In this document: positions 8,205 through 17,174 of the stretch, in pieces
Layout of the letters: each line of letters begins with the position of its first letter
Numbering within the stretch: the stretch's first letter is position 1
Origin: Microbacterium helvum
GTDB lineage: Bacteria > Actinomycetota > Actinomycetes > Actinomycetales > Microbacteriaceae
Reading direction: 5' to 3'
DNA length: 64,000 bases
Assembly: GCF_014779795.1 (NCBI RefSeq)
Contig: NZ_JACXZS010000001.1
Span: forward strand, 372,001 to 436,000
Notes under the pieces: model-generated
Databases searched by the model: none
Told to the model about the DNA's origin: nothing
The model's input: only the letters and a program-made list of their open reading frames with translations
Program-made: the position numbers and the translations under genes

Positions 8205-9887
8205 GTGACCGCTCCCGTCGATGCCACCACCACGCCCGCCTGGTCCGAGCTCAGCTCGATCAGGGATTCCTTCGCCCCCGACCTGCGCCGCTGGTTCGAG
8301 GCCGACCCGCAGCGCGCCGCGCGGCTGAGCTTCGAGCTCGCCGACCTGCACGTCGACCTGTCGAAGAACCTCGTGACCGACGAGATCCTCGCCGCCCTCG
8401 TGCGCCTCGCCGAGCAGACCGGCGTCGCCGAGCGCTACGCGGCGATGCTCGCCGGCGAGCACATCAACACCACCGAGGACCGGGCGGTGCTGCACACGGC
8501 GCTGCGGCGCCCCGCGGGCGCCGAACCCGCCCTGATCGTCGACGGACAGGACATCGACGACGACGTGCAGTCGGTGCTCTCCGCGATGACCGTGTTCGCC
8601 GACCGCGTGCGCTCGGGCGAGTGGACCGGCGTGACCGGCAAGAAGGTCACGCACATCGTCAACATCGGCATCGGCGGCTCAGACCTCGGCCCCGTCATGA
8701 TCTCGGCGGCATTGGAGCCGTACGCGACCGCCGGGATCCAGGCGCGCTTCGTGTCGAACATCGACCCGTTCGACATCGCGAACAAGACGAAGGACCTCGA
8801 CCCCGAGACGACGCTGTTCATCGTCGCGTCGAAGACCTTCACGACCCTCGAGACGCTGACCAACGCACGCCTGGCGCGCGACTGGCTGTGGGCGGGGCTG
8901 GAGGCGGCGGGCGCGATCGACGGCGGCGAGGCGGCGAAGACCGACTCCGTCGCCCACCACTTCGTCGCGGTGTCGACCGCACTCGACAAGGTCGCCGCGT
9001 TCGGCATCGACCCCGTCAACGCCTTCGGGTTCTGGGACTGGGTCGGCGGCCGCTATTCGGTCGACTCGGCCATCGGCCTCTCGCTCATGATCGAGCTCGG
9101 CCCCGATGCGTTCCGCGAGCTGCTCGCCGGCTTCCACGCCGTCGACGAGCACGTGCGCACGACCCCGCTCGAGCGCAACGTGCCCGTGCTCATGGGTCTG
9201 CTCAACGTCTGGTACTCGAACTTCCTCGGCGCGCAGTCGCACGCGGTGCTGCCGTACGCCCAGCAGCTCAGCCGCTTCGCCGCCTACCTGCAGCAGCTCA
9301 CGATGGAGTCCAACGGCAAGTCCGTGCGCTGGGACGGGTCGCCGGTCACCACCCACACCGGCGAGGTGTTCTGGGGCGAGCCCGGCACCAACGGCCAGCA
9401 CGCTTTCTACCAGCTGATCCACCAGGGCACGCGGCTCATCCCCGCGGACTTCATCGCGTTCGCGAATCCGGCGTACCCGCTGGAGGACGGCGGGCGCGAC
9501 GTGCACGGCCTGTTCCTGTCGAACTTCCTCGCGCAGACCAAGGCGCTGGCCTTCGGCAAGACCGCCGCCGAGGTCGAGGCCGAGGGCACCACTGGCCCGC
9601 TCGTGGCCGCACGCACCTTCGCCGGCAACAAGCCGACGACGTCGATCTTCGCGCCGGCGCTCACGCCCGCGGTGCTCGGTCAGCTCGTGGCGCTGTACGA
9701 GCACATCACGTTCACGCAGGGCGTCATCTGGGGTGTCAACTCGTTCGACCAGTGGGGTGTCGAGCTCGGCAAGCAGCTGGCGCTGCAGATCGCGCCGGCG
9801 ATCGAGGGCGACGCCGACGCGATCGCCGCGCAGGACGCCTCGACCCAGGCGCTGCTCGCGTACTACGCCGCCCACCGCAAGGCTTGA
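8205..9887 (+). CDS. pgi: Glucose-6-phosphate isomerase
   Basis: A 560-residue protein, the usual length for the long Pgi form, interconverting glucose 6-phosphate and fructose 6-phosphate. Visible signatures are [40 protein letters not shown] (signature 1) and [17 protein letters not shown] (signature 2). The catalytic Glu lies in [16 protein letters not shown] and its surroundings. The start is GTG 8205 ([10 protein letters not shown]), with AGGG just upstream. The frame is open further upstream but reads through the antisense of the Cof gene. A GGATGCC hairpin follows 7 bases after the stop. Confidence 0.95.
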   Translation: MTAPVDATTTPAWSELSSIRDSFAPDLRRWFEADPQRAARLSFELADLHVDLSKNLVTDEILAALVRLAEQTGVAERYAAMLAGEHINTTEDRAVLHTALRRPAGAEPALIVDGQDIDDDVQSVLSAMTVFADRVRSGEWTGVTGKKVTHIVNIGIGGSDLGPVMISAALEPYATAGIQARFVSNIDPFDIANKTKDLDPETTLFIVASKTFTTLETLTNARLARDWLWAGLEAAGAIDGGEAAKTDSVAHHFVAVSTALDKVAAFGIDPVNAFGFWDWVGGRYSVDSAIGLSLMIELGPDAFRELLAGFHAVDEHVRTTPLERNVPVLMGLLNVWYSNFLGAQSHAVLPYAQQLSRFAAYLQQLTMESNGKSVRWDGSPVTTHTGEVFWGEPGTNGQHAFYQLIHQGTRLIPADFIAFANPAYPLEDGGRDVHGLFLSNFLAQTKALAFGKTAAEVEAEGTTGPLVAARTFAGNKPTTSIFAPALTPAVLGQLVALYEHITFTQGVIWGVNSFDQWGVELGKQLALQIAPAIEGDADAIAAQDASTQALLAYYAAHRKA

Positions 9888-9893
9888 GTGACG

Positions 9894-9915
9894 GGATGCC
9901 GGGCGCCCGGCATCC
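9894..9915. terminator. GGATGCC-type palindromic terminator after pgi
   Basis: A perfect 22-base palindrome with half-site GGATGCCGGGC starts 7 bases after the pgi stop. Similar hairpins with GGATGCC ends follow several genes in this window. There is no U-tract. Confidence 0.65.
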
Positions 9916-9928
9916 ACGTCTCCCCTGG

Positions 9929-10046
9929 TTCGCGCTGTCGAAATCGGCATCCGCTGCCCGACTGGCCCCCTCCCTCCTTCGCGCTGTCGAAATCGGCATC
10001 CGCGCCCCGAAGAAACGGGCGCGGATGCCGTTTTCTCTAGCGCGAA
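9929..10046. terminator. Extended bidirectional hairpin with a duplicated left arm
   Basis: This fills most of the 363-base gap between pgi and the next gene. The core hairpin at 9995-10029 has perfect 13-base arms and is followed by TTTTCTCT. The outer arms TTCGCGCT (9978) and AGCGCGAA (10046) extend the stem, with an A-rich left side facing a T-rich right side. A 26-base copy of the left arm alone, starting TTCGCGCTGTCGAAATCGGC, lies at 9929-9954 as a direct repeat of 9978-10003. It looks like a strong terminator whose left arm was duplicated. From 10047 to 10250 I see no gene; promoter elements for the next gene must lie there. Confidence 0.65.
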
Positions 10047-10250
10047 CGAAGGGCGCGAGCACCGCACGCCGGACCGGATCGAGCCTGGGATCAGGCCTTT
10101 CGCGGGAAACCGCTCCCACGGTTCTTCCAGGAAAACGCCAGAAGTCGTCCAGAAGCGATGAGGCAGACTCGGGGACTTGATGCGTCCGACCCGAGGACGC
10201 GGCGCGCTGCACCCGACGGCGCGGAACCCCCGAAGGATCGTACGTTCGTC

Positions 10251-11141
10251 ATGCATTCAGACCAGATCGCCCCTGCCCGCCGACCCCGTCGCCGCTTCAC
10301 CGCCGCGGCCGTCGTCGCCGGAACCGCTCTCGGAATCGTCGTCACGACCGGCCTCACCCTCGCCTCTCCGAGCCTCGCCGCCGCCGCCCCGATGGCCGCC
10401 ACCGCCATCGCGTCGGTCGCCGCCCCGGACGCCACCGTCCACACCCTGCGCGACATCCGCGCCGACGCGAAGAGCACGCTGCTCGCCGCCCGCGTGGCCG
10501 AGACCGCGGCCGACAGCATCACCGCCGACATCGCCGCCACCGGCCTCGACATCGGCATGACCGACACCTCGGTCGACACCGACGACCTCACCGAGACCAC
10601 CGACCGCCTCGCACAGCTCGACATCGTGCCGGCGCTGCTGCTGCCCGGCCTCGCCGCCGATGCCTCGGCGGCGACCGAGAAGGTCACCGCCCGCGTCGCC
10701 GACCTGCGCGAGCACCTCGATGCCGCGAAGGCGCAGAAGGCCGCCGAAGAGGCGGCTGCCGCCGCGGCCGCCGCGGCCGCCGAGGCGCAGCGCCAGGCCG
10801 AGGCCGCTGCCGCCGCCCTCGCCGCCGCGAACACCCCCGATGGCGCCAAGGCCACCGCACGTCAGATGGCGGCGGATCGCTACGGCTGGGGCGACGGCCA
10901 GTTCTCGTGCCTGCTGTCGCTGTGGACCAAGGAGTCGGGCTGGAACTACCAGGCCTACAACAACAACGGCGGCGCGACCGGCATCCCCCAGGCGCTCCCC
11001 GGCAACAAGATGGCCAGCGCCGGCGCCGACTGGCAGACCAACGCGGCCACCCAGATCGCGTGGGGACTCGACTACATCTCGCGCTCGTACGGTTCGCCGT
11101 GCGCCGCGTGGGGCCACTCGCAGGCGGTCAACTGGTACTGA
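10251..11141 (+). CDS. Secreted transglycosylase-like cell-wall protein
   Basis: A 296-residue exported protein. An arginine-rich N-terminus and hydrophobic segment (residues 10-45) form a signal peptide. Next comes an Ala/Glu-rich helical, probably coiled-coil region (about 60-195), then a C-terminal lysozyme-like domain. That domain includes FSCLLSLWTKESGWNYQAYN, with the likely catalytic Glu, and NGGATGIPQA. This layout matches actinobacterial peptidoglycan lytic transglycosylase-like or resuscitation-factor-like proteins. ATG 10251 is preferred to 10158 because it starts at the signal peptide, although AAGGA is 13 bases away. The gene converges with the lipoprotein gene, leaving 3 bases between stops. 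Confidence 0.8.
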   Translation: MHSDQIAPARRPRRRFTAAAVVAGTALGIVVTTGLTLASPSLAAAAPMAATAIASVAAPDATVHTLRDIRADAKSTLLAARVAETAADSITADIAATGLDIGMTDTSVDTDDLTETTDRLAQLDIVPALLLPGLAADASAATEKVTARVADLREHLDAAKAQKAAEEAAAAAAAAAAEAQRQAEAAAAALAAANTPDGAKATARQMAADRYGWGDGQFSCLLSLWTKESGWNYQAYNNNGGATGIPQALPGNKMASAGADWQTNAATQIAWGLDYISRSYGSPCAAWGHSQAVNWY

Positions 11142-11144
11142 CCG

Positions 11145-11798
11145 TCAGTCGAGCTGCGACAGGATCGTCTCGCTCGCCCAGACCGAGGTCCGGACGGTGA
11201 AGGTGTCGGTGTCCACGCTGACGAAACGGTCGTCGTAGTAGTCGTCGGTGGAGCCGGTCAGCTCGTGTGATGCCTCCGTGATGTCGGCGCACACCGTCGC
11301 ATCGACACCCCAGGCATCCGAGATGTCCTCTTCGTAGCACTGCGCCGACACGGTCAGGTCGAGGTGCGCATCGGTCGCCACCGGCATCCCGGCCTCGAGG
11401 ATCGCCGTGAGCTCCGCCGACGACACCGGCAGGTCGACCCACCTGGCGAGCGCCTCCTCCTCGGGCAGCGCGGCGACCGCGGACTCGGCGACGTCTCGCG
11501 CCGGTGAGATGTCGACGCCGAGGTGGAGGTTGCACGCGCCCTCGCAGTTGTGGCTCGCGACGACCGCCTTCGCCACCCAGTCGCCGTCCGAGAGCGCCTC
11601 GTCGAGCGCATCCTGCAGCGCGGGGAGCTGCGCGCGCACCGTGCGGAAGCCGGGGCCGAAAGGGTCGTCGAACGGGGAGCGCCCGTCGGCCAGCGGGATC
11701 ACGAAGCATCCCGCCAGCGCCACGGTCGTCGCGGCCGCCGACGCGATCGCCGCGGTCGCGCGCAGTGCGCGACCGACCCGTCGCCCGCGTGCCGCCAT
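11145..11798 (-). CDS. Putative lipoprotein of unknown function
   Basis: A 217-residue exported protein. The signal peptide ends in the lipobox LAGC (ATTVALAGC), so the mature protein should be lipid-anchored. It is acidic and contains Cys residues in HNCEGACNLH and in two later positions, which may form disulfides. I do not recognise a domain. ATG 11798 or GTG 11804 could be the start. It is 13 bases downstream of the DUF899 gene and may be co-transcribed with it. Confidence 0.7.
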   Translation of the reverse strand: MAARGRRVGRALRATAAIASAAATTVALAGCFVIPLADGRSPFDDPFGPGFRTVRAQLPALQDALDEALSDGDWVAKAVVASHNCEGACNLHLGVDISPARDVAESAVAALPEEEALARWVDLPVSSAELTAILEAGMPVATDAHLDLTVSAQCYEEDISDAWGVDATVCADITEASHELTGSTDDYYDDRFVSVDTDTFTVRTSVWASETILSQLD

Positions 11799-11811
11799 AG
11801 GCACGAGTCTG

Positions 11812-12522
11812 TCATGAAACGTCTGGCGAACCCGCCGGACCGTACAGCTCGGCGACCTTCTGCGACGACAGCCAGCCGTCGTACGCGTCGGTCTGCGGCC
11901 ACCCCTCTGGCGAATCCTGCCAGGACTCCTGCCGCCCGTAGGGAAGCACGTCGATGAGCGGGAACGTGTAGCTCAGCTGCTCGGTGCCGCGGCCGTTGGT
12001 GTGCCACGTGCGGTAGACGGTGTCGCCGTCGCGCAGGAAGACGTTGACCGCGAAGCCGCCCTCCGGCGGCGCGTCGACGTCGGCGCCGAACGGGCTGTCG
12101 GCCGTCGAGTACCACTCCATGCGGTTGCCGACCCGGTCGCGGTACTCCAGCGCTTCGCCGATCGGTCCCTGCGTGACGATGACGAACCGGGCGTCATAGG
12201 GCTCCAGAAAGCCCAGCCGGGCGAACTGCGAGGTGTAGCCGGTGCAGCCGGGGCAGTGCCATTGCTTCCCCGGGAACCACATGTGGTGGTACGTGATCAG
12301 CTGCGAACGCCCTTCGAAGACGTCGACCAGACGGATCGGCCCGTCCTTGCCGACGAGGGTGTAGTCGGGCAGCTCGACCATGGGCAGGCGCCGCCGCCGC
12401 GCGGCGATCGCGTCGAGCTCTCGGGTGGCCGCCTTCTCGCGGACGCGCAGCTCGGCGAGCTCGCGGCGCCAGGCCTCGGCGTCGACGACGGGCGGGAGGG
12501 CGTTCTGGGTCGTGCGCTGCAT
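11812..12522 (-). CDS. DUF899 family thioredoxin-like protein
   Basis: A 236-residue cytosolic protein of the DUF899 family. It has an N-terminal helical segment with AAWRRELAELR-like spacing, then LVDVFEGRSQLITYHHMWFPG and a CxxC-type pair at Cys90 and Cys93 (HCPGCTGYTSQ), and a C-terminal TWHTNGRGTEQL stretch. The fold is thioredoxin-like and a redox role is plausible but unproven. GGAGG 7 bases upstream fixes ATG 12522. A copy of the operator found at the MFS/TetR pair lies 28 bases upstream, which suggests shared induction with the exporter. Confidence 0.85.
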   Translation of the reverse strand: MQRTTQNALPPVVDAEAWRRELAELRVREKAATRELDAIAARRRRLPMVELPDYTLVGKDGPIRLVDVFEGRSQLITYHHMWFPGKQWHCPGCTGYTSQFARLGFLEPYDARFVIVTQGPIGEALEYRDRVGNRMEWYSTADSPFGADVDAPPEGGFAVNVFLRDGDTVYRTWHTNGRGTEQLSYTFPLIDVLPYGRQESWQDSPEGWPQTDAYDGWLSSQKVAELYGPAGSPDVS

Positions 12523-12549
12523 CGGTACCTCCGGATGGGCGAGTGCGTA

Positions 12550-12566
12550 TGTTCACACCGTACACA
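12550..12566. promoter_or_regulatory. TetR-type operator, identical to the 5267 site
   Basis: TGTTCACACCGTACACA is identical to the dyad at 5267-5283, and the match extends one base further (ATGTTC...). It lies 28 bases upstream of the DUF899 start. An exact 18-base match 7 kb apart in two promoter regions is unlikely by chance and suggests one regulon. Confidence 0.65.
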
Positions 12567-12607
12567 TCCGGATGCCGACGTCAAGGGCGATCGCGGAGAA
12601 ATAGTGC

Positions 12608-12636
12608 TCGACACGCTCGAAGCGCTTCGATAATCT
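12608..12636 (+). promoter_or_regulatory. Promoter with LacI-type operator for the GH74 gene
   Basis: A -35-like TCGACA (12608-12613) and a -10-like TAATCT (12631-12636) are separated by 17 bases. The spacer holds a perfect 14-base palindrome TCGAAGCGCTTCGA (12617-12630) of the kind bound by LacI-family sugar regulators. A bound repressor would block the promoter. The cognate regulator is not evident beside this gene. Confidence 0.6.
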
Positions 12637-12721
12637 CGCGATGGATCGAGCTCGGGAATCGGTCTCGTCTCGATCGGGTCGAAGAAGACCCGTCACCCGA
12701 ACACGACAGGAGTGTTTCATC

Positions 12722-15361
12722 GTGAGATTCAGACGTTCAGCGGCCGGACTCGTCGTCGCGGCCGGCGTCGTCCTCCCCCTCGCCGTCGTCGCGCCCGCGG
12801 CAGCGGCTCAGGCAGCACCACCACCTGTGCCGGCGGCATCCACTCCGTCCTACGAATGGTCGAACGCGGCCATCGCAGGCGGCGGCTACGTGCCGGGCAT
12901 CGTCTACAACCAGAGCGAGCCGGGGCTCGTGTACGCACGCACCGACATCGGCGGCGCGTACCGTCTGGACCGCACCACCGACCGATGGGTTCCGCTGCTC
13001 GACCACGTCGGCTGGGACGACTGGAACCGGCTCGGCGTGCTGAGCCTGGCCACCGACCCCGTCGACACCAGCCGGGTGTATGTCGCGGCGGGCATGTACA
13101 CGAACGAGTGGGATCCGGGCAACGGCGCCATCCTGCGGTCGGAAGACTACGGTGCGACATGGCAGGCCGCCCCGTTGCCCTTCAAGGTCGGTGGCAACAT
13201 GCCCGGCCGCGGGATCGGCGAGCGGCTGCAGATCGACCCGAGCGACGACGACGTGCTCTACTTCGGCGCCGAGTCGGGCCAGGGGCTGTGGCGTTCGACC
13301 GACGCCGGCGTCACGTTCACCAAGGTGGACTCGTTCCCCAACGCGGGCGACTTCGTGCCCGACGCGGGCTCGGGCAACTCATACCTGATGCAGAACCTCG
13401 GTGTGCTCTGGACCGCGTTCGACCCCGCCGGCACCTCCCCGGGCGAGCCGACGCGCACGATCCTCACGGCCGTGGCCGACACCGACGACATCCTGTACCG
13501 CTCAGACGACGCCGGCGCGACGTGGGCGCCGGTGACCGGCGCGCCGAAGGGCTTCCTGCCGCACCACGGCGTGATAGACGAGGACGGCCGGTTCCTCTAC
13601 CTCACGACGAGCAACACCTCGGGGCCGTACGACGGCTCGGACGGCGAGGTGTGGCGCTACGGCCTCGACGATGGCGTGTGGACGAACATCACCCCGGATT
13701 ACCGGCCGGTGGGCGTGGACTTCGGCTTCGGCGGGCTCACTGTCGACAAGAGCGACCCCGACACGATCATGGTCGCCTCGCAGATCCAGTGGTGGCCCGA
13801 CATCCTGATCTTCCGCTCGACCGACCGCGGTGCGACGTGGAGCCCGATCTGGGAGTACGCCTACGGCGCCGACGGCAGCACGACGCTCGACACCCGCTAC
13901 GTGCAGTCGGTGGACGAGGTGCCGTGGCTGACCTTCGGCAAGGACGCGGCGCCGCCCGTGCCGTGGTCCGAGCCCGCGCCGAAGCTCGGCTGGATGGTGT
14001 CGGCGCTCGAGATCGACCCGTTCGACTCCGACGAGCTCATGTACGGCACCGGTGCGACGATCTACCGCAGCGACGACCTCACCGCGTGGGACGAGCCCGG
14101 CGGCACGATCCACCTGACGCCCGAGGCGTTCGGCATCGAAGAGACTGCCATCCAGGATCTCGTCGCGCCTGCCGGTGACATCGAACTCGTCTCGGCCATG
14201 CTCGATCTCGGCGGCTTCGTCCACGACGACCTCGGCACGGTGCCACAGAGCTTCCGCAGTCCCTACTTCGGCGGCGGGACGAGCGTGGATGCCGCGGGCC
14301 TGGCCGCCTCGACGCTCGTGCGTGCCGGCACCGACGGCAACGGCGCGCGGGTGGTGGCGGCATCCACCGATTCCGGCACGACGTGGACGACCTCGCCCGC
14401 CGCCGACGGCGCAACCGGGCCGGGCACGGTCACGGTGAACGCGGACGGCTCGGGGATCGTGTGGGCGCCCGACGGAGCGGCCGTGCGCCACTCGTCGGAC
14501 GGCGGCGTGACGTTCGCAGAGGTCGGCGGGCTGCCCGTGGGCGCCCGCGTCGAGAGCGACCGCGTCGACCCGACCCGCGTGTACGCCTTCGCGGGCGGGA
14601 CGTTCTACCGCTCGGTCGACGCCGGTGCGACGTTCGCGGCGGTGTCGTCGGGGATACTCCCCGCCGAGGGTCCCGTGCGGTTCGGCGCGGCGCCGGGGGC
14701 GATCGGCGACGTGTGGCTCGCCGGCGGCTCCGACGATGGCGGCGTCTACGGGCTGTGGCACTCGACCGACGGCGGCACGACCTGGACCGCGACGGCCGGC
14801 TTCGACGAGGCCGACACGGTCGGCTTCGGCAAGGCGGCGCCCGGCGCGACGAGTCCGGCGATCTACACCGCGGCCTCGCGCGACGGCGTGCGCGGTGTCT
14901 ACCGCTCGACAGACGGCGGCGCCACGTGGGTGCGCATCAACGACGACCAGCACCAGTACGGCTGGATCGGCGCCGACATCGAGGGCGACCCCGACGTGTT
15001 CGGCCGCGTGTACCTCGCGACCAACGGCCGTGGGATCGTCGTCGGCGACGACGCGTCCGCCTCGGCGCCCGCGGCGTGGTCGGCGAGGGCCGTGTACGAC
15101 GAGGGCGACATCGTGACCTCGGACGGCGCCGTGTGGGTCGCGACCTGGTGGACGCAGAACCAGCGGCCAGGCGCGAAGAAGAACGGCCCGTGGCAAGAGG
15201 TCGCCGCGACCCCGACCGGCGTCGCCGTCTGGACGGCTTCGCGCATCTTCGACACCGGCGACGTGGTGTCGTCCGGGGGCAGCCTGTGGCGCGCGTCCTG
15301 GTGGACCCGCGGCGACGAGCCCGGCGCGAAGAAGAACGGTCCGTGGGAACGCCTCGGGTGA
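12722..15361 (+). CDS. Secreted GH74 xyloglucanase with two C-terminal carbohydrate-binding modules
   Basis: An 879-residue exported endoglucanase, predicted to cut xyloglucan. The signal peptide (1-31) ends in APAAAAQA. A two-propeller catalytic region has many Asp-box repeats (RSEDYGATW, RSTDAGVTF, RSDDAGATW, HSTDGGTTW). The conserved acidic pair of the family can be placed at Asp75 in RTDIGGAY and Asp495 in MLDLGGF. Two CBM5/12-like modules close the protein, both with the pattern W-x-A-x-x-(Y/F)-D-x-G-D-V and ending GAKKNGPWE. The start is GTG 12722, 9 bases after AGGAG. A terminator follows. Confidence 0.92.
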   Translation: MRFRRSAAGLVVAAGVVLPLAVVAPAAAAQAAPPPVPAASTPSYEWSNAAIAGGGYVPGIVYNQSEPGLVYARTDIGGAYRLDRTTDRWVPLLDHVGWDDWNRLGVLSLATDPVDTSRVYVAAGMYTNEWDPGNGAILRSEDYGATWQAAPLPFKVGGNMPGRGIGERLQIDPSDDDVLYFGAESGQGLWRSTDAGVTFTKVDSFPNAGDFVPDAGSGNSYLMQNLGVLWTAFDPAGTSPGEPTRTILTAVADTDDILYRSDDAGATWAPVTGAPKGFLPHHGVIDEDGRFLYLTTSNTSGPYDGSDGEVWRYGLDDGVWTNITPDYRPVGVDFGFGGLTVDKSDPDTIMVASQIQWWPDILIFRSTDRGATWSPIWEYAYGADGSTTLDTRYVQSVDEVPWLTFGKDAAPPVPWSEPAPKLGWMVSALEIDPFDSDELMYGTGATIYRSDDLTAWDEPGGTIHLTPEAFGIEETAIQDLVAPAGDIELVSAMLDLGGFVHDDLGTVPQSFRSPYFGGGTSVDAAGLAASTLVRAGTDGNGARVVAASTDSGTTWTTSPAADGATGPGTVTVNADGSGIVWAPDGAAVRHSSDGGVTFAEVGGLPVGARVESDRVDPTRVYAFAGGTFYRSVDAGATFAAVSSGILPAEGPVRFGAAPGAIGDVWLAGGSDDGGVYGLWHSTDGGTTWTATAGFDEADTVGFGKAAPGATSPAIYTAASRDGVRGVYRSTDGGATWVRINDDQHQYGWIGADIEGDPDVFGRVYLATNGRGIVVGDDASASAPAAWSARAVYDEGDIVTSDGAVWVATWWTQNQRPGAKKNGPWQEVAATPTGVAVWTASRIFDTGDVVSSGGSLWRASWWTRGDEPGAKKNGPWERLG

Positions 15362-15369
15362 TGTGAGGG

Positions 15370-15403
15370 GTGGATGCCGGCTGCCGCGGCCGCCGGCATC
15401 CAC
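15370..15403. terminator. GTGGATGCC-type terminator hairpin after GH74
   Basis: Perfect 12-base arms (GTGGATGCCGGC and its complement) with a 10-base loop start 8 bases after the GH74 stop. The hairpin carries the GGATGCC word shared with other terminators here. Confidence 0.7.
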
Positions 15404-15487
15404 CGTTCCTTCAGCCAGTCCGGCCGTCGACGGCGCGCATCCCCGCCGGGCCCGCATCGCGCCTCGCACCGGTGCCAGGATGGAGTG

Positions 15488-16189
15488 GTGACCGTGGATC
15501 TCGACGCTCCCCTCACCACGTGGGCTGCGGTGGGGTTCGACCTCGACGACACGCTGTTCGACCACCACGGCGCCGCCACCGCCGGAGCCGAAGGCTTCAT
15601 CCGCGAGCTCGGCGGCGAGCCCCACGCAGAGCTCCTCGCAGCATGGTTCGATCTCGAAGCCGAGCACTTCGAGTCGTGGCGCACCGGCAAGGTGTCGTTC
15701 CTCGAACAGCGGCGGCGACGCATCCGGGGATTCCTCCCGTTCCTCGAACGCGCCGCGCCCGACGAGGATGACGCGGTCGACGCGCTCTTCGGCCGCTACG
15801 TCGCCGCGTACCGCGCATCGTGGCGGGCGTTCGACGATGCCGTGCCGCTCTTGACCCGGCTGCGGGCGCAGGGCGTGCGCGTGGGCGTGCTCACCAACGG
15901 CAGCGAACCGCAGCAGCTCGACAAACTCGCGGCCATCGGGCTCCGGCCGCTCGTCGACGTCGTGTGCGCGTCCGAGCAGCTCGGCGTGTGGAAGCCGGAC
16001 CCGCGGGCATTCGAGGCCCTTGCCGATCGCCTCGACGTGCCGATCGGGTCCATGGCGTTCGTCGGCGACAATCCCGAGCATGACGTCGCGGGCGCCCGGC
16101 AGGCGGGAATGGCCGCCGGGCTCGTCGACCGCACCGCGGCCTCTCCCCTGCGACTTCTCAACGCGCTCCGCTCGGCCCAGCGCGGCTGA
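15488..16189 (+). CDS. HAD-superfamily hydrolase (subfamily IA)
   Basis: A 233-residue phosphatase-like protein. Motif I is GFDLDDTLFDH (Asp18, Asp20), motif II is VLTNGS, motif III is the lysine in WKPDPRAF, and motif IV is FVGDNPEHDV. The helical cap lies between motifs I and II. The layout matches YjjG/haloacid dehalogenase-type enzymes, often nucleotide or sugar phosphatases. GTG 15488 is used, with GGAG just upstream; an upstream GTG at 15485 is also possible. It is flanked by strong hairpins on both sides, so it is probably monocistronic. Confidence 0.85.
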   Translation: MTVDLDAPLTTWAAVGFDLDDTLFDHHGAATAGAEGFIRELGGEPHAELLAAWFDLEAEHFESWRTGKVSFLEQRRRRIRGFLPFLERAAPDEDDAVDALFGRYVAAYRASWRAFDDAVPLLTRLRAQGVRVGVLTNGSEPQQLDKLAAIGLRPLVDVVCASEQLGVWKPDPRAFEALADRLDVPIGSMAFVGDNPEHDVAGARQAGMAAGLVDRTAASPLRLLNALRSAQRG

Positions 16190-16201
16190 GACAGGCGATC
16201 G

Positions 16202-16235
16202 GTGGATGCCGGCGGCCTCGGCCGCCGGCATCCAC
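16202..16235. terminator. Perfect 15-base-arm terminator hairpin
   Basis: Arms GTGGATGCCGGCGGC and its complement surround the loop CTCG, 13 bases after the HAD stop. It is the most regular of the GGATGCC hairpins. Confidence 0.75.
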
Positions 16236-16327
16236 TTCCCGTCAGCGGGGTCCACTCGCGCGCTGCTCATCGAGGTCATGCGTCCTCAACGGAAGAGGCC
16301 CGCTCAGCCCGTCGATACGCTGGGGGC

Positions 16328-17123
16328 GTGCCTGACGACGACGCGCGGCGCCCGGAGTCGCCGGCCCAGCCTCGCGAGGTGCTGCGAATGCCGGCCTTCG
16401 CGCTGTTCTGGAGCGCCGCGACGCTGCGCGCGTTCGGCGGCAGCATCGCGGGGGTCGCCTTCCAGGTGCTCATCGTCTCGGTGATCGACGCGACCCCCCT
16501 GCAGATCAGCGTGCTGAGCGCGCTCGGGGTCGTGCCCTACCTGTTCCTCGGGCTGATCATCGGCGCGCTGATGGACCGGTGGCGGCGGCAGCGGACGCTC
16601 GTGCTGACGAGCATCGGGCGTGCCGTCGCGCTCGCGATCATCCCGGTGCTGCTGCTCACCGGAACCCTCGGATTCTGGTCGCTCGCCGCAATGGTGCTTG
16701 CACTGGGCGTGCTGACGCTGTTCGCGGACTCGGCCGCGCAGCCGCTCCTCCCCCGCATCGTGCCGCGGGGCACGCTGGTCATGGCCAATGCCCGCCTCGG
16801 TCAGAGCCAGACGGTCGCCGAGACGGCGGGTCCCGCACTCGGCGGCACGCTGCTGAACCTCGTCGGTGCGCCGCTGCTGTTCGCCTTTGACGCGGTCATC
16901 AACGCGGTCGCGGCGCTGCTGCAGTGGCGCATCGCCGTGGACGAGCCCCGAGCCGAGCCTCGCCCGCCGGGCCGGCGGCGCGCTGCTGACGGGCGCGCTC
17001 ATGACGGCCTTCGGCTTTGCGGCCACGCTCGGCATCGGCGCCGTGGTGTTCGCCGTCGCCGCGGTGGTCGTGGTCGTATCGCCGCTGCGCAGCGCGCGGC
17101 ACGACGACCCGCCGGACGCCTGA
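16328..17123 (+). pseudogene. MFS transporter remnant with internal deletion and frameshift
   Basis: The first ~205 codons from GTG 16328 encode a normal N-terminal MFS half: six hydrophobic segments and the loop GALMDRWRRQRTL. After AVDEPRAEPRPP (near 16970) this frame loses hydrophobic character. Another frame then encodes one final TM segment and a typical MFS end (GFAATLGIGAVVFAV...SPLRSARHDDPPDA), stopping at 17123. About 150-180 residues of the C-terminal half are missing. A deletion with frame change is the simplest explanation. A half-size transporter cannot be excluded, but the misplaced terminal TM argues against it. Confidence 0.75.
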
Positions 17124-17151
17124 CCCTGCGCGCCGCGGCTTCGGGATGACC

Positions 17152-17173
17152 GGATGCCGGGGGCCCGGCATCC
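17152..17173. terminator. GGATGCC-type palindrome between convergent genes
   Basis: Ten-base arms (GGATGCCGGG and complement) around GG form a hairpin between the MFS remnant and the convergent acetyltransferase gene, whose stop is 2 bases away. It could serve both strands. Confidence 0.65.
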
Positions 17174-17174
17174 C

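Noticed and set aside
10047-10250. Possible c-di-AMP (ydaO-type) riboswitch before the secreted transglycosylase-like gene
   Set aside because: Such riboswitches often precede actinobacterial cell-wall hydrolase genes, but I could not find the expected conserved blocks. Only unremarkable GC-rich pairing is seen.
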